This document shows positions 32,783 to 41,663 of a DNA stretch of 64,000 nt, one piece after another (position 1 is the first letter of the stretch; every line of letters starts with the position of its first letter). The notes under the pieces are model-generated. The model was not told where the DNA came from, ran no database searches, and saw only the letters and a program-made list of their open reading frames with translations. The stretch comes from Bog-532 sp963742865 (GTDB lineage: Bacteria > Actinomycetota > Actinomycetes > Streptosporangiales > Streptosporangiaceae). Location of the stretch: the NCBI GenBank assembly GCA_963742865.1, contig CAVUNW010000029.1, forward strand, positions 1 through 64,000, given 5' to 3'. Position numbers and translations under genes: made by a program.

Positions 32783-33585
32783 GTCTGCCTCACTCCCGCC
32801 AGGTTGACCATCTGTGTGGGGAGATCGGCTGAGCCGCAGGCATACGATGCCCCGTCTCTGACCGCCCGGCCACCGGCCGGCGGCTTGTACCGCCGCCCCC
32901 ACACGCTCTTGCCGTATAACCATACGGAGGACCAGGTCGTTTCCGTGACCGTAACGTCAGTGTTGGCCCTAACGCCAGTGTCGGCCCGGTGTTGCCGTTA
33001 CTTCAGTATTCGTCCCAGCCGGTTCACACCAGGCGGGCGAACCCGTCTTCGGGCCTGCGGATGACATACAGCAACTCGTCGTGGCCATCAGTCAGCCGCC
33101 CCCGGCTCAGCCACCCGACCAGGGCCCGGGCCATACCCACCGCTGGCTCGCTAGATGAAGCGCGCCGCTAGATTCGGTGCCATGCACTTGGTGCGGGCCC
33201 GCCTATGCCGTGGCCCTGTGAGGTGGCCAGCTGAGGTGGCCCCAACCAATGGGGTGGCCCCAGATAGGTGGCCCAATGAGGTGGCCCGATCAGGTGGCCC
33301 AAGGAGATGGCCTAATGAGGTGGCCTGCTGAGCGGGCAAAACGCGGGGGCTGCGGACAGGACGGACCGGGTGGGACGTAGACTGGAGCGGTCGTGCCGCA
33401 GCACGACCCCCCGCCTCCTCCGCGTGCGGGAGTTTGCCGCATGCCCGGGGAAGCGCCCGGGCACGTACCGGAATACCGAGCCGCCATCACTGTTACGTGA
33501 ACGCCGCCTTTCTCCTTCCGCGGCCAGGCGCCGGGCCGCCACCGACCCGGGCCGACTTGACCCGTGCCGTTAAACCAGGGACACC
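32783..33585. other. 800-base gap with short repeats, no gene seen
   Basis: This gap separates divergent cysC and mfd. It holds an 18-bp imperfect tandem copy (32952-32987, TAACGTCAGTGTTGGCCC then TAACGCCAGTGTCGGCCC) and the GAGGTGGCCC array at 33217-33330. Several short open frames exist on both strands, but none has a ribosome site plus recognisable protein. A pth gene, common before mfd in actinobacteria, is absent. Promoters for both genes should be here. Confidence 0.55.
33217..33330 (+). repeat. Degenerate 13-bp tandem array around GAGGTGGCCCA
   Basis: Eight diverging copies spaced 12-17 bases: tGAGGTGGCCa, ctGAGGTGGCCcc, tgGGGTGGCCcc, atAGGTGGCCca, atGAGGTGGCCcg, tcAGGTGGCCca, gGAGATGGCCta, atGAGGTGGCCtg. 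No conserved spacer structure and no palindrome, so it is not a CRISPR. It lies about 250 bases upstream of mfd. Confidence 0.8.
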
Positions 33586-36500
33586 ATGAGCCTTGCCGGA
33601 ATCCTCAGCATCGTCGCGGACGATCCGCGGCTGAGCCGTGCCCTCGAGATGGGGGCCCTCGAGATGGGGGCCCTCGAGACCGGGGCCCTCGACCCAGAGG
33701 GCCCCGAATCGGACCGGACCGTCCAGGACGGCGTCGATCTTGTTGCCCCGGCCGCGCTGCGGCCCGTCCTCACCGCGGCTATCGCGGACCGCCTCGGGCG
33801 GTTCGTGCTCGCCGTCACGGCGACGGCCCGCGAGGCCGAGGACCTGACCGCATCGCTCGGCTCGTTCCTGCCCGAGGGCAGCGTCGCCTCCTTTCCGGGC
33901 TGGGAGACGCTGCCGCACGAGCGCCTCTCGCCCCGTTCCGACACCGTTGGCCAGCGGATCGCCGTCCTGCGGCGGCTCACGCACCCGGACGCGGGCGACG
34001 GAGTGTCGGGACCCCTCTCAGTCGTTGTGGCCCCGGTCCGGTGCCTGCTCCAGCCCATCGTGGGCGGTCTGGGTGACCTGGAGCCCGTCCGGTTGCGCGC
34101 CGGCGACACCTGTGACCCCGATGATCTGCTCACCCGGCTCGTGGAGATCGGCTACGCCCGTGAGGACCTGGTCGGCCGGCGGGGTGACGTCGCGGTCCGC
34201 GGCGGCATCATCGACGTGTTCTCACCCATCGATGAGCATCCGGTCCGGATCGAGTTCTTTGGTGACACGGTTGAGGAAATCCGCTCCTTCAAGGTGGCGG
34301 ACCAGCGCAGCCTGGGCGAGGCGCCGCAGGGCCTGTGGGCCCCGCCGTGCCGGGAACTGCTGCTGACCCCGGCGGTACGGGACCGGGCCAAGGAACTGGC
34401 CGCGCAGCACCCGGGCCTGTCGGAGGTACTGGGCAAGCTGGCGGACGGGATCCCCGTCGAGGGCATGGAGGCGTTCGCGCCGGTCCTGGCCGAGCGGATG
34501 GACCTGCTGACCGACTACGTGCCCGCGGGCGGCATCCTGGTCGCCTGTGACCCGGAGCGCATCCGCACCCGGGCCAAGGAGCTGGTCAGCACCAGCCGGG
34601 AATTCCTGGACGCGTCGTGGGTGAACGCCGCCGCCGGTGGGGAGGCGCCGATCGATCTCGGCGCCGCGGCCTTCCAGCCGATCTCGCTGGTCCGTAAGGC
34701 GGCCCGGGCCCGGCGGCTGCCGTGGTGGACGATTGAGCCCTTTGGCGCTGCCGGGGACGACGGCGCCGGAGTTGATGACGACACGGGGCGCGCCTCGTTC
34801 GGTATCGAAGCCAACCCCGCGCCGAGTTACCGCGGGGCCGCGGACAGCATGATCGCGGACGTGCGCGGCTGGCTTTCCGGCGGCTGGCGCGTCGTCCTGG
34901 TCACGGAGGGACACGGCCCAGCGCAGCGACTCACCGAAATGCTGCGGGGCGAGGGTCTCGGGGCCCGCATGCAGGAACTGGCGGCCCCGCCCGAGCCGGC
35001 CGTGCCGTACGTGGCCTGCGGCCTGCTGGAGCACGGCTTCACCTGGCCGTCGATCAAGCTGGCGGTGCTGACCGAGAGCGACCTGGCCGGCCAGGTCGGC
35101 AGCCGGTCCAGTACCAGGGACATGCGCCGGATGCCGAGCCGGCGGCGCGGCGGCGTCGACCCACTGCAGCTCACGCCGGGCGACTACGTGGTGCACGAGC
35201 AGCACGGTGTCGGCCGTTACGTGGAGATGACCAGCCGGACCGCGGCGGGCGCGACCCGCGAGTACCTGGTCATCGAGTACGCGCCGGGCAAGCGCGGCCA
35301 GCCGCCGGACCGGCTGTACGTGCCTACCGACCAGCTCGACGAGGTTACCAGGTACTCCGGCGGCGAGGCGCCGAGCCTGCACCGGCTGGGCGGGGCGGAC
35401 TGGGCCAAGGCGAAGGGGCGCGCACGCAAGGCGGTACGGCAGATCGCGGCCGAGCTGATCCGGCTCTACTCGGCGCGCACCGCATCCCCGGGCCACGCCT
35501 TCGGGCCCGATACGCCGTGGCAGCGCGAGCTGGAGGACGCCTTCCCCTACGTCGAGACCGGCGACCAGCTCGCGGCCATCGACGAGGTCAAGAGCGACAT
35601 GGAAAGCCCGGTGCCGATGGACCGGCTGATCTGTGGCGACGTCGGCTACGGGAAGACCGAGATCGCGGTGCGGGCCGCGTTCAAGGCCGTCCAGGACGGC
35701 CTGCAGGTCGCGGTGCTGGTACCGACCACGCTGCTCGTCCAGCAGCACTTCTCGACGTTCAGCGAGCGCTATGCGCCGTTCCCGGTGCAGGTCCGGGCGC
35801 TGTCCCGGTTCCAGAGTGCGGCCGAGACGGCGGAAACCCTGCGCGGCCTGTCCGACGGGACCGTGGACGTGGTCATCGGCACGCACAAGCTGCTGTCGCC
35901 GGAAACCCGGTTCAACCGCCTCGGCCTCGTGGTCGTCGACGAGGAACAGCGCTTCGGGGTCGAGCACAAGGAGTACCTGAAGCGGCTGCGGACCGAGGTG
36001 GACGTGCTGGCCATGTCGGCCACGCCCATCCCGCGGACCCTGGAGATGGGGGTGGCGGGGATCCGGCAGATGTCGACGATCCTGACGCCGCCGGAGGAAC
36101 GCCACCCGGTGCTGACGTTCGTCGGGCCGTACGACGAGCGGCAGATCGCGGCGGCGGTCCGGCGGGAACTGCTCCGGGATGGCCAGGTCTTCTTCGTGCA
36201 CAACCGGGTGTCCTCGATCGGCAAGGTGGCCGCGCGGATCTCCGAGCTGATCCCGGAGGCCCGGGTCGCGGTCGCGCACGGCCAGATGAACGAGCACCAG
36301 CTCGAGGGCATCATGGTCGATTTCTGGGACGGGAAATACGACGTCCTGGTGGCGACGACGATCGTCGAATCCGGACTGGACATCCCCAACGCCAACACGC
36401 TGATCGTGGACCGCGCCGACACCTACGGCCTGTCCCAGCTGCATCAGCTGCGCGGCCGGGTCGGGCGCGGCCGGGAGCGTGCCTACGCCTACTTCCTCTA

Positions 36501-37272
36501 CCCGCCCGAGCGCACGCTGACCGAGACCGCGCACGAGCGGCTGGCGACCGTGGCCCAGCACACCGAGATCGGGGCCGGCATGTACGTGGCCCTCAAGGAC
36601 CTGGAGATCCGCGGAGCGGGCAACCTCCTCGGCGGCGAGCAGTCCGGGCACATCGCGGGCGTCGGCTTCGACCTGTACGTCCGGATGATCGGCGAGGCCG
36701 TCAGCGAGCTCAAGGGTGAAGGCCCGGCGGACCGGCCCGAGGTCCGGGTCGAGCTGCCGGTCAACGCGCACATCCCGCACGACTATCTGCCCGGCGAGCG
36801 GCTCCGGCTGGAGGCATATACGCAGATCGCCGCGATCGACTCCGATGGTGACGTCGCACGGGTCCGGGACGAGCTGACGGACCGGTACGGCCAGCCGCCG
36901 GAGCCCGTCCTCAATCTGCTGGAGGTCGCGCGGCTGCGGGCCCGGGCCCGCCGGGCCGGGCTGACGGACATCACGCTCCAGGGCAACCACGTCCGGTTCG
37001 CGCCGGTGGAGCTGCCCGATTCCCGGCAGGTCCGGGTCCAGCGGCTGTACCCACGGACTTTGCTTAAGTCGGCGGTGCGTACGATGCTGGTGCCGGTGCC
37101 GAAGGCGGTACCCGGGTCGTCGGCGTCAACGGCCGCGCTGGGAGCGTCGCGGGGCCGGTCCGTGGCCGGAGGGCCGCAGACCGCTATCGGCGGCCAGCCC
37201 CTGCGGGACCGGGACGTGCTCGCCTGGTGTACCGAGCTCATCGACGCCGTGTTCGGTGAGCCGGCCGGGTGA
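33586..37272 (+). CDS. mfd: Transcription-repair coupling factor Mfd
   Basis: The protein has 1228 residues. Mfd frees stalled RNA polymerase and recruits UvrA. The UvrB-like N-terminal module (SFPGWETLPHERLSPRSDTVGQR, VRGGIIDVFSP), the RNA-polymerase-interacting domain (LTPGDYVVHEQHGVGRY, VEYAPGK-type loop) and the RecG-like translocase follow in order: Walker A CGDVGYGKTE at about residue 685, DEEQRFG at about 785, SATPIPRTLEMG, HNRVSSI, and TTIVESGLDIPNANT with QLHQLRGRVGRGRERAYAYF. The C-terminal TRCF domain holds LPVNAHIPHDYL. The N-terminus carries a 15-bp tandem repeat (ALEMG, ALEMG, ALETG, ALDPE; 33640-33699). A lone plus-strand gene, complete. Confidence 0.97.
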   Translation: MSLAGILSIVADDPRLSRALEMGALEMGALETGALDPEGPESDRTVQDGVDLVAPAALRPVLTAAIADRLGRFVLAVTATAREAEDLTASLGSFLPEGSVASFPGWETLPHERLSPRSDTVGQRIAVLRRLTHPDAGDGVSGPLSVVVAPVRCLLQPIVGGLGDLEPVRLRAGDTCDPDDLLTRLVEIGYAREDLVGRRGDVAVRGGIIDVFSPIDEHPVRIEFFGDTVEEIRSFKVADQRSLGEAPQGLWAPPCRELLLTPAVRDRAKELAAQHPGLSEVLGKLADGIPVEGMEAFAPVLAERMDLLTDYVPAGGILVACDPERIRTRAKELVSTSREFLDASWVNAAAGGEAPIDLGAAAFQPISLVRKAARARRLPWWTIEPFGAAGDDGAGVDDDTGRASFGIEANPAPSYRGAADSMIADVRGWLSGGWRVVLVTEGHGPAQRLTEMLRGEGLGARMQELAAPPEPAVPYVACGLLEHGFTWPSIKLAVLTESDLAGQVGSRSSTRDMRRMPSRRRGGVDPLQLTPGDYVVHEQHGVGRYVEMTSRTAAGATREYLVIEYAPGKRGQPPDRLYVPTDQLDEVTRYSGGEAPSLHRLGGADWAKAKGRARKAVRQIAAELIRLYSARTASPGHAFGPDTPWQRELEDAFPYVETGDQLAAIDEVKSDMESPVPMDRLICGDVGYGKTEIAVRAAFKAVQDGLQVAVLVPTTLLVQQHFSTFSERYAPFPVQVRALSRFQSAAETAETLRGLSDGTVDVVIGTHKLLSPETRFNRLGLVVVDEEQRFGVEHKEYLKRLRTEVDVLAMSATPIPRTLEMGVAGIRQMSTILTPPEERHPVLTFVGPYDERQIAAAVRRELLRDGQVFFVHNRVSSIGKVAARISELIPEARVAVAHGQMNEHQLEGIMVDFWDGKYDVLVATTIVESGLDIPNANTLIVDRADTYGLSQLHQLRGRVGRGRERAYAYFLYPPERTLTETAHERLATVAQHTEIGAGMYVALKDLEIRGAGNLLGGEQSGHIAGVGFDLYVRMIGEAVSELKGEGPADRPEVRVELPVNAHIPHDYLPGERLRLEAYTQIAAIDSDGDVARVRDELTDRYGQPPEPVLNLLEVARLRARARRAGLTDITLQGNHVRFAPVELPDSRQVRVQRLYPRTLLKSAVRTMLVPVPKAVPGSSASTAALGASRGRSVAGGPQTAIGGQPLRDRDVLAWCTELIDAVFGEPAG
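33640..33699 (+). repeat. 15-bp in-frame tandem repeat in mfd
   Basis: GCCCTCGAGATGGGG at 33640 and 33655 is exact. GCCCTCGAGACCGGG at 33670 and GCCCTCGACCCAGAG at 33685 diverge. The repeat encodes Ala-Leu-Glu-Met-Gly units at residues 19-38, in a region with no conserved Mfd motif. Confidence 0.85.
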
Positions 37273-37303
37273 ACGACCAGAAGGCGTGAGAAGGGATATC
37301 GCT

Positions 37304-38012
37304 GTGCGCCGCACACCGATCAGGGCCGCGACCGCGGTCAAGGCGGTCGTTGCCGCCGCTGTCTTCGGCGGGCTGATCGCCGGGTGCGCCCCGGTCCAGC
37401 AGGGCGCCGCGGCCACCGTGGGCGACCATCGGATCTCCACCGCGCAGCTCGCCGATGAGGTCGCTGTGCTGGCCCAGGCGGCCAAGCCGTACTCCGGTGC
37501 GGTGCAGGTCACCGCGGCGCAGATGCCCAAGCAGGTGCTGAGCTGGCTGATCAGGTTCCAGATCCGGGAGGACCTGGCCACCAGCGAGCACATCACGGTG
37601 AGCCGGAGTCAGACCCAGCAGGCGCTGGCGGACATTTACCAGCAGGCGGCCGCGCAGGCGCAGCAGCAGGGGGTCAGCAACGTGACCCTCAACGAGCTGG
37701 CCGTCGCCAACGGCCTGCCGCCGGACCTGCTCCCGGAGCTGGGCCGCTACCAGGCCATCGAGATCAGCTACGCCGAGCAGCGCAACGGCGGCAAGCTGCC
37801 GACCAGCAACGCGGCCGTCACGGCGATCACCCAGCAGTTCAACCTGGCCGAATGCCACACCTACAAGAGTCAGCCGGTGCACGTCAGCCCGCAGTTCGGC
37901 ACGATGAACTACACCCAGAATTCAGTGGTGGCCGCGCCCGACACCCTGTCGCGCGCCGAGGGGCCGGGCGGCCAAGCCGTCCACCTCCGGGCAATCGCCC
38001 CCGTGCTGACCG
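37304..38012 (+). CDS. SurA N-terminal-like lipoprotein (chaperone domain), end uncertain
   Basis: I chose the GTG at 37304 (VRRTPIRAATAVKAVV) with AAGGGA seven bases upstream. A signal peptide ends at a lipobox LIAGC, so Cys is lipidated. ATVGDHRISTAQLADEVAVL and the following helices match the SurA N-terminal fold found in actinobacterial lipoproteins encoded between mfd and mazG. Conserved features include LSWLIRFQIREDLA and NELAVANGLPPDLLPELGRYQAIE. The frame runs without a stop into MazG, but a neighbouring frame would stop by TGA at 38010-38012, overlapping the likely mazG start. A one-base error at about 37960-37975 (GAGGGGCCGGGCGG) probably removed the true stop. Confidence 0.75.
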
Positions 38013-39109
38013 GCGCGGAAGGCCCGGGTGAGCGGCTCATTCTGCTCGTGACGAGCCCGCGCGTCGCGCCGGGCCAGCTGACCCTGGAGGCCTGGGACGC
38101 GCTGCGCGGCGCGGCGCGGGTGCTGTGCGGCAGCCCGGACCATCCGCAGCTTCCGGCGCTGGCCGCCGCCGGGATCACCACGGAGATCGTGGCCGTTCCC
38201 GCTGCGGCCGGGGCCGCCCTGGAGGTCGCTGCGGATCTGGCCGCGGAGCAGGTCGCGCGGCTGCTCACGGCCGCGACGGCGCAAGCGGACGGCCCGGTAG
38301 TGTGGCTGGCTGGCGGCGCGGCGCGTCCCGCTCTCGGCACCGGCGCCAATGACGGCACGAGCGCGCTGCTGAACGCGCTCGCCGTGCTGGCGCCACCGGC
38401 CCCGGCGGTCTCGGTTCTGATCGGCTCCGCCGATCTGCCCGGGGCCCGCCTGCTGGACCTCGTGACCACCATGGAGATCCTGCGGGCCGAGTGCCCCTGG
38501 GACGCCAAGCAGACCCACGAGTCGCTCGCGCCGCATCTGCTGGAGGAGCCCTACGAGGCACTGGAGGCCCTGGAAAACGGCGATCAGCGCGGGCTGCGAG
38601 AGGAGCTCGGAGACGTCCTGATGCAGGTTATCTTCCACGCCGAAATCGCCTCCGAGCGGGACGACGGCACGGGCTACACCATCGACGACATCGCCGACGG
38701 CATCGTGACCAAACTCGTGCGCAGGCACCCGCATGTCTTCGCCGATGTCACCGTCTCCGGTGCCGACGAGGTCAAGCAGAACTGGGACGCGATCAAGAAG
38801 GCGGAACGCGCCGAAAAGGCCGCCCCGGGCGACGCCGCCGCCTCCGCGCTCGACGGCGTGCCGTTCGGGCAGCCCGCGCTGGCCCTGGCCGCACAGCTTC
38901 AGCGGCGGGCGGCCCGGGCCGATGTCCCGGCGGAACTGACCCGGGCCACCAGCGACGACGGTGACCCCGGCACTGAGCTCGGGGACCGCCTGTTCGCCCT
39001 GGTCGCCGCGGCCAGGGCGGACGGCCTGGACCCGGAGACGGAGCTGCGTGCCGCCGCCCGGCGGTACACCGAACGGGTCCGGGCCTGGGAACAGGCCCAA
39101 GCCGGTTAG
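38005..39109 (+). CDS. mazG: MazG-family nucleoside triphosphate pyrophosphohydrolase
   Basis: A GTG at 38005 (VLTGAEGPGERLILLVTSPRVAPG) is the likely start. The first 150 residues form an N-terminal domain resembling the tetrapyrrole-methylase-like part of actinobacterial MazG proteins. The catalytic all-alpha domain follows: MEILRAECPWDAKQTHESLAPHLLEEPYEALEAL and the metal-binding EELGDVLMQVIFHAEIA, then IVTKLVRRHPHVFADV and VKQNWDAIKKAERAEK. MazG hydrolyses noncanonical or excess NTPs to NMP and PPi. The frame is joined to the lipoprotein upstream without a stop, which I treat as a probable sequencing artefact. eno follows. Confidence 0.88.
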
Positions 39110-39335
39110 CCGCCCCGCGCTGGCCCCAGAATGGCACTGAGTAATTGAACTATTACGGAGTACACATAGCCTGCCCGAGGTCGGACCCGGCGTGGCCGGT
39201 GCGTGTGACGGTCCGGCTCTACTAGGCTCGAACGCGGACAATGTGACCGGCCTCCCGCGCATGCCGCCCCGGCGGCAACCGCACGGTCCGGCCGGTAACG
39301 CCACACTCTTGAAACAGAACATGAGGAGCCGGCCG

Positions 39336-40619
39336 GTGGCCTCCATCGAAGCAATCCATGCCAGGCAGATCCTGGACTCCCGCGGCAACCCGACCCTCGA
39401 GGTCGAGGTGGCTCTGGACGACGGGACCATAGGGCGCGCGGGAGTGCCCAGCGGCGCCTCGACCGGCGCCTTCGAGGCGGTCGAACTCAGGGATGGCGGC
39501 GACGAGTTTGGCGGCAAGGGCGTCACCCGCGCCGTCGCCAACGTGATCGACGAGATCCAGCCCGAGCTGCTCGGGCACGAGGCCGACGACCAGCGGCTGG
39601 TAGACCAGGCCATGATCGACCTGGACCGGACGCCGGACAAGTCGCGCCTCGGCGCGAACGCGATCGTCGGCGTCAGCATCGCGGTCGCCCGCGCGGCGGC
39701 GGATTCGGCTAGCCTGCCGCTGTTCCGGTACCTGGGCGGCCCGAACGCCCACGTGCTGCCGGTACCGATGATGAACATCATGAACGGCGGCGCGCACGCG
39801 GACAACAGCGTCGACATCCAGGAGTTCATGATCACGCCGATCGGCGCGGCGACGTATGAGGACGCGCTGCGCTGGGGCGCGGAGACCTACCAGTCGCTGA
39901 AGTCCGTGCTGAAGCAGCATGGCCTGTCCACCGGGGTCGGCGACGAGGGCGGGTTCGCCCCCGACCTGCCGCACAACCGGGCCGCGCTGGACCTGATCGT
40001 CGAGGCGATCGGCAAGGCCGGCTACACCCCCGGGCGTGACATCGCCCTGGCCATCGACGCCGCCGCGAACGAATTCCACAGCGATGAGGGCTACATCTTC
40101 GAGGGCGCGACCCGGACGTCCGGTGAGATGATCAACATCTACCGCGAATGGCTGGACACCTACCCGATCGTCTCGCTGGAGGACCCGCTCTTCGAGGAAG
40201 ACTGGGCCGGGTGGCGTGACATGACCGCGGCGGTCGGCCGCCAGGTGCAGATCGTGGGCGACGACCTTTTCGTGACCAACCCGGAGCGGATTCGCCGGGG
40301 TATCGCCGAGCAGGCCGCCAACGCGCTCCTGGTCAAGCTGAACCAGATAGGCACGGTCACCGAGACCCTGGACGCGGTGTCGCTCGCGCAGCGGGCCAGC
40401 TTCAGCTGCGTCATCAGCCACCGCTCCGGTGAGACGGACGACACCACCATCTCCGACCTCGCCGTGGCGACCAACTGCGGCCAGATCAAGACGGGGGCGC
40501 CGGCCCGCGGCGAACGGGTGGCGAAGTACAACCAGCTGCTGAGGATCGAGGAACTGCTGGGCGACGCGGCCGAATACGCGGGCGCCAGCGCTTACCCGAG
40601 GTTCGCGGAACGGGCCTGA
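39336..40619 (+). CDS. eno: Enolase
   Basis: Glycolytic interconversion of 2-phosphoglycerate and phosphoenolpyruvate. GTG at 39336 follows ATGAGGAGCC, giving ASIEAIHARQILDSRGNPTLEVEV. The protein has 427 residues. SGASTGAFEAVELRDGG, the catalytic Glu/His region MMNIMNGGAHADNSVDIQEFMI, magnesium ligands in ALAIDAAANEF, VSLEDPLFEEDW and VGDDLFVTNPERI, the catalytic lysine in LLVKLNQIGT, and SHRSGETDDTTISDLAV with TGAPARGERVAKYNQLLRIEE are all present. It overlaps the FtsB-like gene by one base (TGATG). Confidence 0.98.
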   Translation: MASIEAIHARQILDSRGNPTLEVEVALDDGTIGRAGVPSGASTGAFEAVELRDGGDEFGGKGVTRAVANVIDEIQPELLGHEADDQRLVDQAMIDLDRTPDKSRLGANAIVGVSIAVARAAADSASLPLFRYLGGPNAHVLPVPMMNIMNGGAHADNSVDIQEFMITPIGAATYEDALRWGAETYQSLKSVLKQHGLSTGVGDEGGFAPDLPHNRAALDLIVEAIGKAGYTPGRDIALAIDAAANEFHSDEGYIFEGATRTSGEMINIYREWLDTYPIVSLEDPLFEEDWAGWRDMTAAVGRQVQIVGDDLFVTNPERIRRGIAEQAANALLVKLNQIGTVTETLDAVSLAQRASFSCVISHRSGETDDTTISDLAVATNCGQIKTGAPARGERVAKYNQLLRIEELLGDAAEYAGASAYPRFAERA

Positions 40620-41035
40620 TGGCAGAGCCGGCCCGGCGCCGCCTGCTGTCCCGTCAGCCACGGTCGACGCGGCTGACGGGCCGGGCGGCGCTGCTCGCGG
40701 TGGTGATCTGCGCGATCGCGCTCAGCCTGGCGTATCCGGTCCGGGAGTACATCGGGCAGCGACGGCAGATCGATCAGCTGCTGGCGACGCAGCAGTCCGT
40801 CTCGGCCCAGGTGAAGAACCTGCAGGCGCAGCAGCAGCGGTTCGCCGACCCCGCGTACATCGAACAGCAGGCCCGGGATCAGCTGCACATGTGCTTCCCC
40901 ACCGAGAAGTGCTACGTGATCATCGGCGACGCCGCGCCGCCGGACACTACGCTCCAGCAGGCCCGCACCGCCGCTCCCTGGTACGCCAAGCTGTGGCAGT
41001 CGGTCAAGAAGGCGGATCAGGCCCCGGCCCGCTGA
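40619..41035 (+). CDS. FtsB/DivIC-like septum formation initiator
   Basis: The protein has 138 residues, with a basic cytoplasmic N-terminus, one membrane helix at about residues 22-40 (AALLAVVICAIALSLAYPV), then a coiled coil REYIGQRRQIDQLLATQQSVSAQVKNLQAQQQRF and the conserved FADPAYIEQQARDQLHM that caps the FtsB fold. It is the usual neighbour of eno in actinobacteria. It probably bridges FtsQ and FtsL in the divisome. Two cysteines (MCFPTEKCYVI) lie outside the membrane. The stop codon is part of the repeat that follows. Confidence 0.9.
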   Translation: MAEPARRRLLSRQPRSTRLTGRAALLAVVICAIALSLAYPVREYIGQRRQIDQLLATQQSVSAQVKNLQAQQQRFADPAYIEQQARDQLHMCFPTEKCYVIIGDAAPPDTTLQQARTAAPWYAKLWQSVKKADQAPAR

Positions 41036-41085
41036 TGGATTTCCCGCTGATGGATTTCCCGCTGATGGATGCCCGCTGATGGATG
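41028..41085 (+). repeat. Four-fold repeat of the stop/start junction between ftsB-like and DUF501 genes
   Basis: CCCGCTGATGGATTT at 41028 and 41043, then CCCGCTGATGGATG at 41058 and 41072. The first copy contains the ftsB-like stop (TGA) and the last the ATG of the DUF501 gene. Each unit contains a TGATG stop/start overlap, and the ATGs of the first three copies share one short frame (MDFPLMDFPLMDAR, then TGA). Confidence 0.9.
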
Positions 41086-41663
41086 CACTGACCGAGGCGG
41101 TGATCGCCGCCCAGCTCGGCCGTGCGCCGCGCGGTCTGCGGGCGGTCGCGCACGTGTGCCCGTGCGGCCTGCCCGACGTGGTGGAGACCGCGCCACGACT
41201 GCCGGACGGAACCCCCTTCCCGACGCTGTACTACCTCACCTGCCCGCGGGCCGCAGCCGCGATCAGCAGGCTGGAGGCGGCGGGCACGATGCGCGCCATG
41301 ACGGAACGGCTGGCGCAGGACGAGGGCCTGCGCCGCTCGTACGAGGCGGCCCACCAGGACTACGTCGCCCGGCGCCGGAAGGCGGCCCTCGAGGCCGGGC
41401 TGGAGCCGCTGCCGCCGGGCACGCAGAGCGCGGGTGGCATGCCGCAACGGGTCAAGTGCCTGCACGCGCTGGTCGCCCACGAGCTCGCCGTGCCGGGTGC
41501 CAGCCGGCTCGGCCGGGAGGCGGCCGACACCGCCGGGCCGTGGTGGACCGGTGGCCCGTGCGTAACGGTCATGCCGAACGGACCTGATACGGCGCATTCC
41601 CCCGGTGAGACTTCCCCGGTGAGACGAAGGGCGGCCGATGACGCGGCGCGTGGCGGCGATTGA
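41079..41663 (+). CDS. DUF501 domain protein
   Basis: The protein has 194 residues. AVAHVCPCGLPDVVETAPRLPDGTPFPTLYYLTCP, LEAAGTMRAMTERL, and PQRVKCLHALVAHELA are the DUF501 core; cysteines in CPCG, TCP and KCLH may bind metal. The family lies between ftsB-like and ppx genes in most actinobacteria and has no established function. Its last 26 bases overlap ppx. Confidence 0.88.
   Translation: MDALTEAVIAAQLGRAPRGLRAVAHVCPCGLPDVVETAPRLPDGTPFPTLYYLTCPRAAAAISRLEAAGTMRAMTERLAQDEGLRRSYEAAHQDYVARRRKAALEAGLEPLPPGTQSAGGMPQRVKCLHALVAHELAVPGASRLGREAADTAGPWWTGGPCVTVMPNGPDTAHSPGETSPVRRRAADDAARGGD

Noticed and set aside
33217..33330. Possible CRISPR array
   Set aside because: Units are about 13 bases, diverged, with no constant-length spacers and no cas genes nearby.
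34222..36990. A 922-codon open frame on the minus strand
   Set aside because: It is the antisense shadow of mfd, caused by very high GC codon bias; no ribosome site or recognisable domain.
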